Positions 17,558 through 26,590 are shown, counted from the stretch's first letter. The stretch: 64,000 nt of DNA from Paeniglutamicibacter sulfureus (GCF_039535115.1 NZ_BAAAWO010000001.1:4340001-4404000); one strand, 5' to 3'. Translations and numbers: made by a program. The notes: generated by a model from the sequence alone, not told the origin.

Positions 17558-17631
17558 GGGGGCCGCAACCTCACAGGGGTTGCGGCTCCCCGCCGTCGAA
17601 GCGCATTAAGCGGCACCCTTGGCGGGTGCCG
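17558..17631 (+). terminator. Two hairpins between infB and rbfA
   Basis: GCCGCAACC (17562-17570) pairs with GGTTGCGGC (17578-17586), and CGGCACCC (17611-17618) with GGGTGCCG (17624-17631). Neither is followed by a T-run. They may weaken read-through or stabilise processed RNA ends. Confidence 0.5.
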
Positions 17632-17646
17632 GGAAAAGGAGTGAAC

Positions 17647-18081
17647 GTGGCTGACTCAGCTCGCGCCGCAAAACTGGCCCAACGCATCAAGGTGGTCGTA
17701 GCCCAGGCCCTGGGCAAGGCCGTCAAGGATCCACGCGTGGAGGCCATCACGGTCACCGATGCGCGCGTGACCAACGACCTGCAGCACGCAACCATCTACT
17801 ACACGGTCTTCGGCGACGACGAGGCGAAGGCCGATGCGGCAGCCGCCCTGGAGAAGTCCAAGGGCGTCCTGCGCAAGGAGGTCGGCAAGAACGTGACCGT
17901 TCGCCTGACCCCCACCCTGGAATTCGTTGCCGATGAGATCCCTGTCAACGCCTCGAACCTCGAGGCGCTGCTGCGGGTGGCCAAGGCCAAGGACGCAGAG
18001 GTTGCAGCACTGGCCGCAGGCAAGAACTTCGCCGGCGACGCAGATCCGTACAAGCACGATGAGGAAGACGAAGACGCCTAG
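17647..18081 (+). CDS. rbfA: Ribosome-binding factor A
   Basis: RbfA is a KH-fold protein needed for late 30S maturation and 16S rRNA 5' end processing. The 144-residue product shows the family core: RAAKLAQRIKVVVAQAL, then DPRVEAITVTDARVTNDLQHATIYYTVFG, and RLTPTLEFVADEI. It ends in an acidic tail. GTG 17647 has AAAGGAG six bases upstream; an upstream in-frame ATG at 17626 lacks such support. It follows infB after two hairpins. Confidence 0.95.
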   Translation: MADSARAAKLAQRIKVVVAQALGKAVKDPRVEAITVTDARVTNDLQHATIYYTVFGDDEAKADAAAALEKSKGVLRKEVGKNVTVRLTPTLEFVADEIPVNASNLEALLRVAKAKDAEVAALAAGKNFAGDADPYKHDEEDEDA

Positions 18082-18114
18082 GTCTTCCGTCTCTTCCGCC
18101 CGGAGTCCCGGGCA

Positions 18115-18173
18115 CGAGGAAACCCCGTTGTGGTGCCCTGTTTCGACAGGGTTCCCGCTGCGGGGTTTCCTCG
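18115..18173. terminator. Bidirectional hairpin between rbfA and MFS gene
   Basis: CGAGGAAACCCCG (18115-18127) pairs with CGGGGTTTCCTCG (18161-18173), enclosing a second hairpin, CCCTGT / ACAGGG. It lies between convergent genes. Confidence 0.7.
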
Positions 18174-18238
18174 TTGTGGCTACTTGATCCGGGCGATCAC
18201 CAGCTTTCCGGAGGGCATCAGTGCCTCGACGTGCGATC

Positions 18239-19675
18239 TCAGGTGTGGTGGAGTCCCGGAAGGGGACCGTCCGGCACCACACGGTCATGACAGGCGGCAG
18301 TGGCCTCGGGCGGAACGGGTGGGGCGCCGGCGGGCCTGGCATTGCTGATGCCCAGGGCCGAGACAATGCCGGAACCGATCATGAGCAACGCGGCCACCCA
18401 TACGACACGGTGGAAGGCCGTGTAGTCCAGCACCGGGCCCGCGATCAGGCCCACGGCGGCAATGGCCAGCAGCCCCGCCACCCGGGACACCGCATTGTTG
18501 ATGGCCGAACCGATGCCGCTCTGCGCCGGATCGACCGCACCGAGGATGGCGGCGGTCAGCGGGGCAACGGTCACCGCGAGGCCAAGCCCGAACACCACGA
18601 CACCGGGCAGGATCTGCCGCCAGTAGTCCACCGGGTCCTCGGCGGCGAGCATCAGCAGGAAGCCGATTCCACCGATCACCGGTCCCACGGACATGAACAG
18701 CCTTGGCCCGTACTTGCCAGACAACGTCCCAAAGAATGCGGAGAGGGCCAGCGACATGAGTGTCAGCGGGATGGTTGCCATCCCCGCGGCAAACGCGGTG
18801 AAGCCCGCAGCCTCCTGCAGGAAGACCGGAATGATGAACGTCCCGAGCGTGATGCCGGCATAAAACGTCGCGGTGGCCAGGTTCCCGATGCCGAAGTTCC
18901 GCTCCCGGAACAGATGCAACGGCATCATCGGATGCGGGATCCTGGCCTCGCGCCGGATGAAAGCGGCAAGGCACGCCAGGCCCGCAACGAACGGCACATA
19001 GACGATCGGATCTCCCCAGCCCCGCTCGTGCTGGAAGATCAAGGCAAACACGGTTCCGCCAAGCCCGAAGGCCGCCAACAGGGCGCCGGGGATGTCGATT
19101 GACCTCCGGGTGCCATCCCCGGCGGGGTCGTGAAGCCTGGCCAACAGGAGCATGGTGAGGGTGATCGGCAGGACGTTGATGGCGAACACCAGGCGCCAGG
19201 AGACGGTGTCCACCAGCAGCCCGCCAAGGAGCGGACCGGCAACAAACGCGGTGCCCGTCCACCCGGTCCAGTTCCCGATGGCCCGCGCCCGGGGTCCCTC
19301 CTGAAAGGTGGAGGTGATCAAGGCCAGCGAGCTGGGGACCAGCAACGCTGCGGCGGCACCCTGCAGCAGGCGCGCTGCAATCAACACGGCCCCGGTCGGC
19401 GCCGCGGCACACAGGAGCGAAGCGATTCCGAAAAAGATCAGCCCAATCCGCAGAATCCGCACCCGCCCGAAAATGTCTGACAGGCTTCCGGCGACCATGA
19501 TCAGCGAACCGAGAGTGAGCAGGTATCCGTCAAGTACCCATTGCTGGGTGGTGATGCCTCCTCCCAGCTCCCTGGCCATGGCCGGCAGGGCCACATTGAC
19601 GATTGAGCCGTCCAGGAAGGCGACAAAGGATGCAAGGACGGCGACCCACAGCACGGTGCGCTCGTGCCCACTCAT
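18239..19675 (-). CDS. MFS drug exporter, DHA2-like (14-TM type)
   Basis: The 478-residue protein is an integral membrane transporter of the drug:H+ antiporter 2 group. It opens with the typical VAFLDGSIVNVALPAMARELG. The motif-A loop GSLSDIFGRVRIL and the motif-C-like segment around WTGTAFVAGPLLGGLLVDTVSWRLVFAINV follow, and the many hydrophobic segments suit 12-14 helices. ATG 19675 (MSGHERT) has GGAG four bases upstream and is preferred over the longer frame. The gene is divergent from an OsmC protein. The substrate cannot be read from the sequence, and no local TetR or MarR regulator is seen. Confidence 0.88.
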   Translation of the reverse strand: MSGHERTVLWVAVLASFVAFLDGSIVNVALPAMARELGGGITTQQWVLDGYLLTLGSLIMVAGSLSDIFGRVRILRIGLIFFGIASLLCAAAPTGAVLIAARLLQGAAAALLVPSSLALITSTFQEGPRARAIGNWTGWTGTAFVAGPLLGGLLVDTVSWRLVFAINVLPITLTMLLLARLHDPAGDGTRRSIDIPGALLAAFGLGGTVFALIFQHERGWGDPIVYVPFVAGLACLAAFIRREARIPHPMMPLHLFRERNFGIGNLATATFYAGITLGTFIIPVFLQEAAGFTAFAAGMATIPLTLMSLALSAFFGTLSGKYGPRLFMSVGPVIGGIGFLLMLAAEDPVDYWRQILPGVVVFGLGLAVTVAPLTAAILGAVDPAQSGIGSAINNAVSRVAGLLAIAAVGLIAGPVLDYTAFHRVVWVAALLMIGSGIVSALGISNARPAGAPPVPPEATAACHDRVVPDGPLPGLHHT

Positions 19676-19819
19676 GATCTCCATCCCCCTTGTGATTCCC
19701 CGGCATCCCTTGCCCCGACGGTAGGGGCCGGGCCCAAGGCAAGTCAATGCCCCCCCTGGATCGACTACGGGGCCGGGCAGTGCGACATTGCGGGCGGGCC
19801 TTCATGCGAGGATGGTTTC

Positions 19820-20254
19820 ATGAGCGAAAACAGCAAAGAACTTCGACAGATCAGCCTCGAACGACTCTCCTCCATGCACTACCGCGCGACGAACCCCGAG
19901 GGAGCCACCGTCGAGTTCGGGCAGGGCGAGGGGCTGATGACCCCGGTGGAGCTGCTGTTGGCGGCCATTGCCGGCTGTTCCTCGATCGACGTTGACGCTG
20001 CCACGACGCGCCGCACCGAACCGGAGCGCTTCGTGGTGACTGCCCAGGGGGACAAGATTGTCGAGGACGGCGCCGGCCGGATGGACGATATCCGCATGTC
20101 CTTCGATTTGGCATTCCCGGATTCGGAGGAAGGCCGCAAGGCCGCCGGCATGGTCGAGCGGATCGTGAAGCTATCCCACGACAAGTACTGCACCGTCTCA
20201 CGCACCGTCGAACTGGGTGCGGCTGTCACCAGCAGCGTCGTGCAGCAGGACTGA
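19820..20254 (+). CDS. OsmC family protein (thiol peroxidase-like)
   Basis: OsmC/Ohr proteins reduce organic peroxides using two cysteines. The 144-residue product has both: one in AAIAGCSSIDV and one in DKYCTVSRTVE, at the spacing of the YhfA/OsmC branch. ATG 19820 follows a GAGGA element; the longer upstream frame has no signal and would overlap the divergent promoter region. It is transcribed away from the MFS exporter. Confidence 0.85.
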   Translation: MSENSKELRQISLERLSSMHYRATNPEGATVEFGQGEGLMTPVELLLAAIAGCSSIDVDAATTRRTEPERFVVTAQGDKIVEDGAGRMDDIRMSFDLAFPDSEEGRKAAGMVERIVKLSHDKYCTVSRTVELGAAVTSSVVQQD

Positions 20255-20338
20255 GTCCGGGCGCGACACCGGCGATTGGCCGTGGCGTGGAACTAGGCAA
20301 GGCAAAAGCGCCCAGGGAACCGGCCTATACTGGAGGGC

Positions 20339-21250
20339 GTGAAAACAGCCGCGCAGAACCCCACGGAACCCATTGGCTCAGGCCTGGTCATTGTCGACAA
20401 ACCGCAGGGTTGGACGAGCCACGATGTGGTGGGCCGTACGCGCCGCCTGGCCGGCACCCGCAAGGTCGGTCACGCGGGCACGCTGGACCCGATGGCCACC
20501 GGCGTGTTGGTGCTGGGCATCAACAAGGCCACCCGCCTGCTGACCTACATCGTGGGCGCCAACAAGACCTACACCGCCACCATCCGCCTGGGTGAGTCGA
20601 CAGTCACCGACGACGCCGAGGGCGAGATCGTGCAGGTGCGGATCGCCGCTGCCGTCACCGAGGACGCGATCCGCGACTCCATTGCCAAGCTCACCGGCCC
20701 CATTGAGCAGGTGCCCTCCTCGGTCAGTGCCATCAAGGTCAATGGCGAGCGGGCCTATGCCCGCGTGCGTGCCGGGGAAGATGTGAAGCTGGCCTCCCGC
20801 CCGGTCACCATCCACCGCTTCGAGGTGCACGACATCCGCCGCGAACGCGGCGGCAAGGTACTGGACATCGACGTGACCGTCGAATGCTCTTCGGGCACCT
20901 ACATCCGGGCGCTGGCCCGCGATCTGGGCGAGGACCTGGCGGTGGGCGGACACCTGACCGCGCTGCGACGCACCGAAGTCGGGCCCTACACGCTGGAACG
21001 GGCGCGCACGCTGGAGCAGCTGGCCAAGGACTTCGAGTACCTGCCCCTGGAAAAGGCCGCCGATGCGCTCTTCACCCGGCGCGACCTCACCGAGCACGAG
21101 CGCACCGAGCTCTCCTTCGGCCGGAGGATCGGGCTGAACGAGACCGAGGACGTGACCGCGGCGTTTGCCCCGGACGGGACCCTGGTGGCGCTGCTGAAGA
21201 ACAAGGGCGAGAACGCCAAGCCCGAACTGGTGTTTGCCACCGCATCCTAG
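20339..21250 (+). CDS. truB: tRNA pseudouridine(55) synthase
   Basis: TruB converts uridine 55 in the T-loop of tRNAs to pseudouridine. The 303-residue protein has the motif GLVIVDKPQGWTSHDVV, the catalytic aspartate in HAGTLDPMATGVLVLG, and the later SSGTYIRALARDLG. A C-terminal domain completes it. Start is GTG 20339 with GGAGGG just upstream. A TATACT sequence at 20326-20331 lies only seven bases ahead of the start, which could be a -10 box for a very short leader. Upstream is the OsmC gene; two small membrane protein genes follow on the same strand. Confidence 0.96.
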   Translation: MKTAAQNPTEPIGSGLVIVDKPQGWTSHDVVGRTRRLAGTRKVGHAGTLDPMATGVLVLGINKATRLLTYIVGANKTYTATIRLGESTVTDDAEGEIVQVRIAAAVTEDAIRDSIAKLTGPIEQVPSSVSAIKVNGERAYARVRAGEDVKLASRPVTIHRFEVHDIRRERGGKVLDIDVTVECSSGTYIRALARDLGEDLAVGGHLTALRRTEVGPYTLERARTLEQLAKDFEYLPLEKAADALFTRRDLTEHERTELSFGRRIGLNETEDVTAAFAPDGTLVALLKNKGENAKPELVFATAS

Positions 21251-21324
21251 GTGCCCACGCACCGGAAGGCACCGGTGGCCGGGGTATTGGATGAACGAAT
21301 ATCTTCTAAGGAGCAACTTCCGCC

Positions 21325-21699
21325 GTGATCGTTGACGGATTCTTTATTGCCGGGGCCATCCTGTGTGCCGTGGCCGTGCTGCTGGGCGTGGTCGCAACCA
21401 TCATCCGCACCTACCCGGACGACTTTGCCCTGGTGTCGGTGGCGCTGCTGGAGGTGTTCCTGGTGGTCTACGGGATCGCCGCGGCCATCCGGCAGGCCGG
21501 GGGACAGCCGATCAGCGGGGAACCGTGGGAGTTCTGGGGCTACCTGCTTACGGCGCTGCTGATACCGGCGCTCGCGTTCATCTGGGCGGTGACCGACAAG
21601 TCCCGGTACTCCAACACGGTGTTGGCAGTCTCCGGGGCGATCGTCTTTGTCATGCTGTACAGGATGGAACAAATTTGGGACGGAGCACTGCCGGCATGA
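21325..21699 (+). CDS. Small integral membrane protein, unknown function
   Basis: The 124-residue product is almost entirely hydrophobic, with about four predicted helices (for example GAILCAVAVLLGVVATII and YLLTALLIPALAFIWAV). No catalytic motif is visible and I do not recognise a named family. Start is GTG 21325 with AAGGAG upstream at a rather long spacing. Its stop overlaps the ATG of the next gene by ATGA, so the two are translationally coupled. Such pairs sit between truB and ribF in related genomes, as far as I recall. Confidence 0.75.
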   Translation: MIVDGFFIAGAILCAVAVLLGVVATIIRTYPDDFALVSVALLEVFLVVYGIAAAIRQAGGQPISGEPWEFWGYLLTALLIPALAFIWAVTDKSRYSNTVLAVSGAIVFVMLYRMEQIWDGALPA

Positions 21700-22193
21700 G
21701 CGAGCAGGGAAAGAACACGGTGAAGCGTTCGCGCATCGCCGACGCCGCAACACGCGGCGGAAAAAAGGCCGGCCGGTCCAACGGCGGGCGCAGCTCGGGA
21801 CTGGGCCGGATCATCATTGCCGTGTACGGGGTGCTGGCGCTTTCGGCCACGGTCCGGGCCGTTTACCAGATCATGCAGGACTTCTCCGCTGCTCCTCTGG
21901 CCTACCTGCTCAGCGCCCTGGCCGGGCTGGTCTACATCGTGGCGACCCTCGCAATGGCCTCGAAGAAGCCGGGCAGCTGGAGGCTGTCGTGGTACGCGGT
22001 GCTGTTTGAGCTCATCGGCGTGCTGGTGGTCGGGACGCTGAGCTTCGTCCTGCCGAGCCTCTTTGCCCACCCCGCCGTATGGTCACACTTCGGTTCCGGC
22101 TACGGCTACGTGCCGCTGGTGCTGCCGCTGATCGGCCTGTGGTGGCTGGCGCGCCACCGCATGAACGGCGGACAGGCGCAGCCCGCGGTCTAG
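21696..22193 (+). CDS. Integral membrane protein coupled to the preceding gene
   Basis: The 165-residue product has a basic cytoplasmic N-terminus (about 38 residues, rich in Lys/Arg/Gly) and about four hydrophobic helices, starting with IIIAVYGVLALSATVRAVYQI. The start ATG 21696 overlaps the previous stop as ATGA. A longer frame upstream is only a shadow of the preceding gene. Function unknown. It is followed by a 19-bp terminator hairpin. Confidence 0.78.
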   Translation: MSEQGKNTVKRSRIADAATRGGKKAGRSNGGRSSGLGRIIIAVYGVLALSATVRAVYQIMQDFSAAPLAYLLSALAGLVYIVATLAMASKKPGSWRLSWYAVLFELIGVLVVGTLSFVLPSLFAHPAVWSHFGSGYGYVPLVLPLIGLWWLARHRMNGGQAQPAV

Positions 22194-22209
22194 TTCCACA
22201 CTGACGCGA

Positions 22210-22265
22210 GGAGCCGGAGTTCCCGCGCCCCGCCCATGGGGGCAGCGCGCGGGAACTCCGGCTCC
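22210..22265. terminator. 19-bp perfect hairpin between convergent genes
   Basis: GGAGCCGGAGTTCCCGCGC (22210-22228) is the exact reverse complement of 22247-22265. It lies between the membrane protein pair and the DUF937 gene. Confidence 0.75.
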
Positions 22266-22284
22266 CGTGTTTGTGGAGAGGGGG

Positions 22285-22899
22285 CTACTTTTTGCCGAAA
22301 AGCCCGCCGAGGATTCCACCGAGGTCCAGGCCTCCGGCAGCCTGGCCCTGCTGGGGCTGCTGTTGCTGGGTGTTTCCGCCGCCGATCAGTCCGCCCAGGA
22401 TCCCGCCGAGGTCAAGGCCGCCGGGCTGTTGTCCTGCGGCCCCGCCCTGGCCGCCCAGTAGCCCGCCGAGCATGCCGCCCAGCCCGCCCTGCGAGGAGGA
22501 CAGCTTCTTGGCCAGATAGGACATGACGATCGGGGCCAGGATCGGCAACGCCTTTTGCACCAGCGATCCCAGGTCGACTCCGCCCGGTGCTGCGCCGTTG
22601 AGCTGTGAGGCAAGCGCCGGCTGGTTCTCTCCCATGGCGTGGTGCACGATCTTTTCGCCGTCCGCGGTGTCAACGGCGTCGATGTCGACTCCGCCGTCCA
22701 GGAATGTCGCGTCGTGCTGCTTGATGGCCGAAGCCAAGGCGTCCTCGCCCTCGGGGGAGGCGGCATTGTTTTGCAGCCCGGCCAGCAGCGAGGGAAGTGC
22801 CGTGGCTGCCGTGGCGCGGGCGGTGTCGCGATCGACGCCCAGCTTCGCGCCGAGCTGGTCAAGGGGGATCATGTCAAGCAGTTCATTCAAGTCGGCCAT
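22285..22899 (-). CDS. DUF937 domain protein
   Basis: The 204-residue protein has the DUF937 pattern: an N-terminal helical domain (LGVDRDTARATAATALPSLLAGL), a hydrophobic helix (ALPILAPIVMSYLAKKL), and Gly-rich tails of repeated GGLDLGGILGGL units with a Gln-rich spacer. The role of the family is not known to me. ATG 22899 has AGGAGC upstream. It is divergent from ribF. Confidence 0.82.
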   Translation of the reverse strand: MADLNELLDMIPLDQLGAKLGVDRDTARATAATALPSLLAGLQNNAASPEGEDALASAIKQHDATFLDGGVDIDAVDTADGEKIVHHAMGENQPALASQLNGAAPGGVDLGSLVQKALPILAPIVMSYLAKKLSSSQGGLGGMLGGLLGGQGGAAGQQPGGLDLGGILGGLIGGGNTQQQQPQQGQAAGGLDLGGILGGLFGKK

Positions 22900-23075
22900 C
22901 AGGGCTCCTTTGCCAAACGGGCCGGTCGGATTTGCGGCCACGCGCCCATCCTATGTCCCACGCCACGTCAATGGGCGCAAGGTGGACACAGGAATCGGCA
23001 CTTGGCGTATTTGTCGTTCATAATGGTTATGGCCGCTCTCAACGCGGCCGCCCGGATGACCAACGAAGGAGCAAC

Positions 23076-24023
23076 GTGCACTATTGGAAAGGCCTCGAAG
23101 CCGTACCGCCCGGCATCGGTCCCTCGGTAGTGACCATCGGCAACTTCGACGGCGTCCACCGCGGGCACCGCGAGGTACTCGCCGCCGTGGTGGCCACCGC
23201 CCGGGAACGCAAGGCCAAGGCCGTTGCCATCAGTTTTGACCCGCACCCCTCCCAGGTGCACCGCCCCGACGACGCCCCCGAACTCATCATGGGACTCGAA
23301 GACCGCATCGAGACCCTCGCCGAGGAGGGCCTGGACGGACTGCTCATGATCCGCTACACCCTGGACTTTGCCCGGGCCACCGCCGAGGAATTCGTCGCCA
23401 AGGTCATTGTCGGCGCGCTGAACGCCTGCACCGTGGTGGTTGGCCACGACGTGCGCTTTGGGCGCAACAACACCGGGGACTTCGACGCGATGGTCGAATT
23501 GGGCAAGCAGTACGCGTTTGACGTCATTGGCGTCGAAGACGTGGGAGAGCACCGCCGCTGGTCCTCCACCTGGGTGCGCGAGGCGCTGAACCGCGGGGAA
23601 GTTGCCACCGCCGCCCAGATCCTCGGCCGCCCGCACCGGATGCGCGGCGAGGTAGTGCACGGGGCCGCGCGCGGCCGCGAACTCGGATTCCCCACCGCAA
23701 ATCTTGACCCTTCGGCCTCGGGCATCATCCCCGCCGACGGCGTGTACGCCGGGTGGCTGGTCGATGAGGCCCAGGTGCGCTGGCCCGCCGCTATCTCCGT
23801 GGGATCGAACCCGACCTTCGAGGGGGTCAGCCGCCAGGTGGAGGCCCACGTGATCGACCGCCCGGCCGAGGGCGTGGAGGACTTCGACCTGTACGGGCAG
23901 CAGGTCGCGGTGGAGTTCGTCGAGCACCTGCGACCGATGGTGGCCTACCGCGGTATCGAGGCACTGATCGAACAGATGCGTGAGGACGTGGCACGCACCC
24001 GTACCGTCCTTCTTGATGCCTGA
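23076..24023 (+). CDS. ribF: Bifunctional riboflavin kinase / FAD synthetase
   Basis: RibF makes FMN from riboflavin and then FAD from FMN. The 315-residue protein has an N-terminal nucleotidyltransferase domain with GNFDGVHRGHREV and SFDPHPSQV, then the RWSSTWVREAL segment. A C-terminal kinase domain has GRELGFPTANLDP and PADGVYAGW. GTG 23076 has AAGGAG upstream; the long upstream frame is a shadow of the divergent DUF937 gene. Its stop overlaps the start of the methyltransferase gene. Confidence 0.96.
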   Translation: MHYWKGLEAVPPGIGPSVVTIGNFDGVHRGHREVLAAVVATARERKAKAVAISFDPHPSQVHRPDDAPELIMGLEDRIETLAEEGLDGLLMIRYTLDFARATAEEFVAKVIVGALNACTVVVGHDVRFGRNNTGDFDAMVELGKQYAFDVIGVEDVGEHRRWSSTWVREALNRGEVATAAQILGRPHRMRGEVVHGAARGRELGFPTANLDPSASGIIPADGVYAGWLVDEAQVRWPAAISVGSNPTFEGVSRQVEAHVIDRPAEGVEDFDLYGQQVAVEFVEHLRPMVAYRGIEALIEQMREDVARTRTVLLDA

Positions 24024-24831
24024 TTCGGGCCCCGGGCCAACCGGGGCAACCCCGCGGCCGGTCCCCGGGTTGCCCGCCCGCGCCTTCACCATGGATGCCA
24101 AGCGCCGCCGGGAACTGGCCAGGGCGTTCAAGGCCGGGGGAGCGCACTACGACGCCGTGCGCCCGTCCTACCCGGATGCCGCCCTGGACTTCATGGTGCC
24201 CCCGACCGCGCGCGATGCCGTGGACGTGGGGGCCGGCACCGGGATCTTCACCGCGCAGCTGCTGGGCCGCGGCCTGAAGGTCGGCGCCGTGGAACCCTCC
24301 GAGGACATGCTTGCCGTGCTGCGCGATCGGCTGCCCGAGGTTGACGCCGTTCCCGGCACCGGGGAAGAGACGGGGCTGGATGCCTCGAGTGCGGATGTCA
24401 TCACCTATGCCCAGGCGTGGCACTGGGTGGATCCGAAGGCCGCCAGCGCCGAGGCCTCCCGGTTGTTGCGCCCCAACGGCCAGCTTGCCTTGGTCTGGAA
24501 CCAACTCGATGTCTCGGTGCCCTGGGTCCATCGATTGGCACGGATCATGCATGCCGGGGATGTGCACCGCCCCGACTTCGTACCTCCTCTGGGTCCGGAG
24601 TTCCACGCGCCCGAATCCGGGACCTGGACCTGGGAACAGGCGTTGACCCCTGAGCAGGTCATTGCGTTGGCCAAGTCCCGCAGCTACTACCTGCGCGCCG
24701 GGGCGGCGACGAGGGCCCGCGTGGAACACAACCTGACGTGGTATCTCTTCGACCACCTCGGGCATGTCCCCGGCGTCCCCTTTGGCCTGCCGTACTTGAC
24801 CCATGCATGGCGGGCCCGCCTGCGCGCCTAA
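24016..24831 (+). CDS. Class I SAM-dependent methyltransferase
   Basis: The 271-residue product has the glycine-rich SAM-binding motif VDVGAGTGIFTAQLL, with the acidic residue after GAVEPSEDM, and a motif-II region around YAQAWHWVDP. The HWVDP element occurs in the UbiE/Tam-like methyltransferases that act on small molecules. ATG 24016 overlaps the ribF stop by eight bases. A later in-frame ATG at 24091 would remove a Pro/Gly-rich N-terminus and is a real alternative. The substrate is unknown. Confidence 0.85.
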   Translation: MPDSGPGPTGATPRPVPGLPARAFTMDAKRRRELARAFKAGGAHYDAVRPSYPDAALDFMVPPTARDAVDVGAGTGIFTAQLLGRGLKVGAVEPSEDMLAVLRDRLPEVDAVPGTGEETGLDASSADVITYAQAWHWVDPKAASAEASRLLRPNGQLALVWNQLDVSVPWVHRLARIMHAGDVHRPDFVPPLGPEFHAPESGTWTWEQALTPEQVIALAKSRSYYLRAGAATRARVEHNLTWYLFDHLGHVPGVPFGLPYLTHAWRARLRA

Positions 24832-24905
24832 GTGTCAAGCACGAAGACGGACACCCGGATTCATGTGGCTTGGGTCGCAAGGGTGCCGAGGGCAGGCATC
24901 CGTTT

Positions 24906-24923
24906 GCTAGACTTATCTGCGGT
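24906..24923 (+). promoter_or_regulatory. Promoter-like motif GCTAGACTTATCTGCGGT ahead of rpsO
   Basis: This string matches the motif before ylxR at 14101 in 16 of 18 positions. TAGACT at 24908-24913 is a candidate -10 box about 88 bases before the rpsO start. Confidence 0.45.
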
Positions 24924-25000
24924 GCCCGCTGCAGTCCGCGGTTGCGAGTGCACCTGCCGGTGACGGTGTTTTGAAACGCGGTACAACTCTAGGAGTTATT

Positions 25001-25270
25001 GTGGCATTAGACGCCGCTATCAAGCAGGAAATCATGAAGGCCTACGCCACCAGCGAAGGCGACACCGGTTCCCCCGAGGTCCAGATCGCCGTGATGTCGC
25101 GCCGCATCCTGGATCTGACGGAGCACCTGAAGATGCACAAGCATGACCACCACACCCGCCGCGGCCTGATGGCCCTGGTTGGTCGTCGTCGTCGTATGCT
25201 CGCGTACCTCAAGGGTGCCGACATCGAGCGTTACCGTGCGCTGATCGAGCGCCTCGGCCTGCGTCGCTAG
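25001..25270 (+). CDS. rpsO: 30S ribosomal protein S15
   Basis: S15 binds 16S rRNA early in 30S assembly and forms a bridge to the 50S subunit. The 89-residue protein is typical: [35 protein letters not shown], and the basic [15 protein letters not shown] 25001 has AGGAG five bases upstream. A strong intrinsic terminator follows. The polynucleotide phosphorylase gene (pnp) usually found next is absent from this window. Confidence 0.98.
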   Translation: MALDAAIKQEIMKAYATSEGDTGSPEVQIAVMSRRILDLTEHLKMHKHDHHTRRGLMALVGRRRRMLAYLKGADIERYRALIERLGLRR

Positions 25271-25280
25271 GTTTGATTGA

Positions 25281-25321
25281 AATTCCCCGGTTCCCGTCAA
25301 AGGGAACCGGGGAATTTTTTT
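25281..25321 (+). terminator. Strong intrinsic terminator of rpsO
   Basis: AATTCCCCGGTTCCC (25281-25295) pairs with GGGAACCGGGGAATT (25302-25316), followed by a T-run to 25321. Confidence 0.95.
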
Positions 25322-25682
25322 GCCCGAAATCAGAACTCCAAGGGACTCTGGTTCTTGGCGCGCAACGGGTAGTGACTCTCGCGGCATCGCTCAAGACAGC
25401 TGGTGTTCCGCTGTGAGCACTGCTCACGCTACGAGATCGGATACACAGAGAGATCGATGACCGAGGCATTCTTCACGCCCCATAGGCCGGTGGGACGACC
25501 GCTCGCCACACGCCGGAAATCATTGCAGCCGTGCTTCTGCATCTTCCCTGTGTGTGGTCTGTGCGTTTTGAGTGAAGATGGCGGGGAATCGCGGAACTCG
25601 CGAAGAGGTCCTGCTAGCGATGGAATACTTTTAGAGTCAAGTAAAGTTCGCCGCCGGACGGCGTGATCGATCAGGAGATTTC
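25322..25682. other. Intergenic region after rpsO
   Basis: No gene, repeat or RNA is recognisable. Short frames here match nothing. The base composition is more mixed than in the flanking housekeeping block. The promoter of the YceI-like gene must lie near the right end. Confidence 0.4.
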
Positions 25683-26420
25683 TTGCCCGACCAGCAAGCG
25701 CCATCCCGCCCCAAGAACAAACGACTCTTATGGATCATCGCCATTGCGGTGGTGGTGGTCATCGCCGGTGCCTTCATTGGCAGCCGCATTTATGCCTCCA
25801 ACGTCTCGGCACAGGCTGAAGCTGTGCCAACGCTGACGGAGGCGCCGAGCGCTGCGGCGACAAGTGGTTCGCCGGAGGCCGGCGAGGCAACGGCTTCCGC
25901 TGACCACGACGGAACCTGGACCGTTGGTTCCGGGTCCTACGCAGGATACCGACTCGACGAGGTCCTCAATGGTGCAGACGTGACAGTCACCGGCCGCACC
26001 GAGGATGTCAATGGCTCCTTGACGGTCGCCGACGACCAGCTCACGGCCGCGGATCTCACGCTTCAGGTGGACACCATCACCACCGACTCGAACCGACGCG
26101 ACCAGTACTTCCGCACCTCGGCCGTTGATACGTCGCAATTCCCCGAGGCGAGCTTCACGCTCACGGAGCCCGTTGACGTGTCCGCGACACTCGAGGGTGG
26201 TAACCAGACCTTCCCCATCAAGGGTGACTTGACGCTCAACGGCCAGACAGTGTCCGTCAAGGCCAACGTGCAGGGTGCATTCAGCGAGGGTGAAGCACAG
26301 TTGGTTGGCCAGATCCCCACGACCTGGGAGGAATTCGGTGTCGAAGCACCGAACCTGGGGTTCGTTGCCGTGGAGGACACCGGCTTCATCGAATTCTCGC
26401 TGAACGTCACGCAAGACTAA
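25683..26420 (+). CDS. Membrane-anchored YceI-family protein
   Basis: YceI proteins are lipocalin-like beta-barrels thought to bind isoprenoid-type lipids. This 245-residue version has an N-terminal membrane anchor (LLWIIAIAVVVVIAGAFIG) and a Ser/Ala-rich linker. The barrel begins near GTWTVGSGSYAGYRLDEVL, with DSNRRDQYFRTSAVDTSQFP and the closing WEEFGVEAPNLGFVAVEDTG. Start is TTG 25683, supported by GGAG six bases upstream. It stands alone on this strand. A hairpin at 26508-26539 is a possible terminator. Confidence 0.88.
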   Translation: MPDQQAPSRPKNKRLLWIIAIAVVVVIAGAFIGSRIYASNVSAQAEAVPTLTEAPSAAATSGSPEAGEATASADHDGTWTVGSGSYAGYRLDEVLNGADVTVTGRTEDVNGSLTVADDQLTAADLTLQVDTITTDSNRRDQYFRTSAVDTSQFPEASFTLTEPVDVSATLEGGNQTFPIKGDLTLNGQTVSVKANVQGAFSEGEAQLVGQIPTTWEEFGVEAPNLGFVAVEDTGFIEFSLNVTQD

Positions 26421-26507
26421 GAACCGCATGCAGGGTGGGGCCATGAATCGGCATTAGTGGATTGGCCAATGGCAGTTCTCGGACCCGCGCATGGTCGGGG
26501 GTACCGA

Positions 26508-26539
26508 TCCCCGGTTCCCAATTCGTTGGGAGCCGGGGA
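26508..26539. terminator. Hairpin downstream of YceI gene
   Basis: TCCCCGGTTCCCA (26508-26520) pairs with TGGGAGCCGGGGA (26527-26539) with one G-T pair. Confidence 0.5.
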
Positions 26540-26590
26540 CCCTACTTGTGCAGAGTCGGTCTACAAGGTCGGAACCCTGCGGGCAGATGC

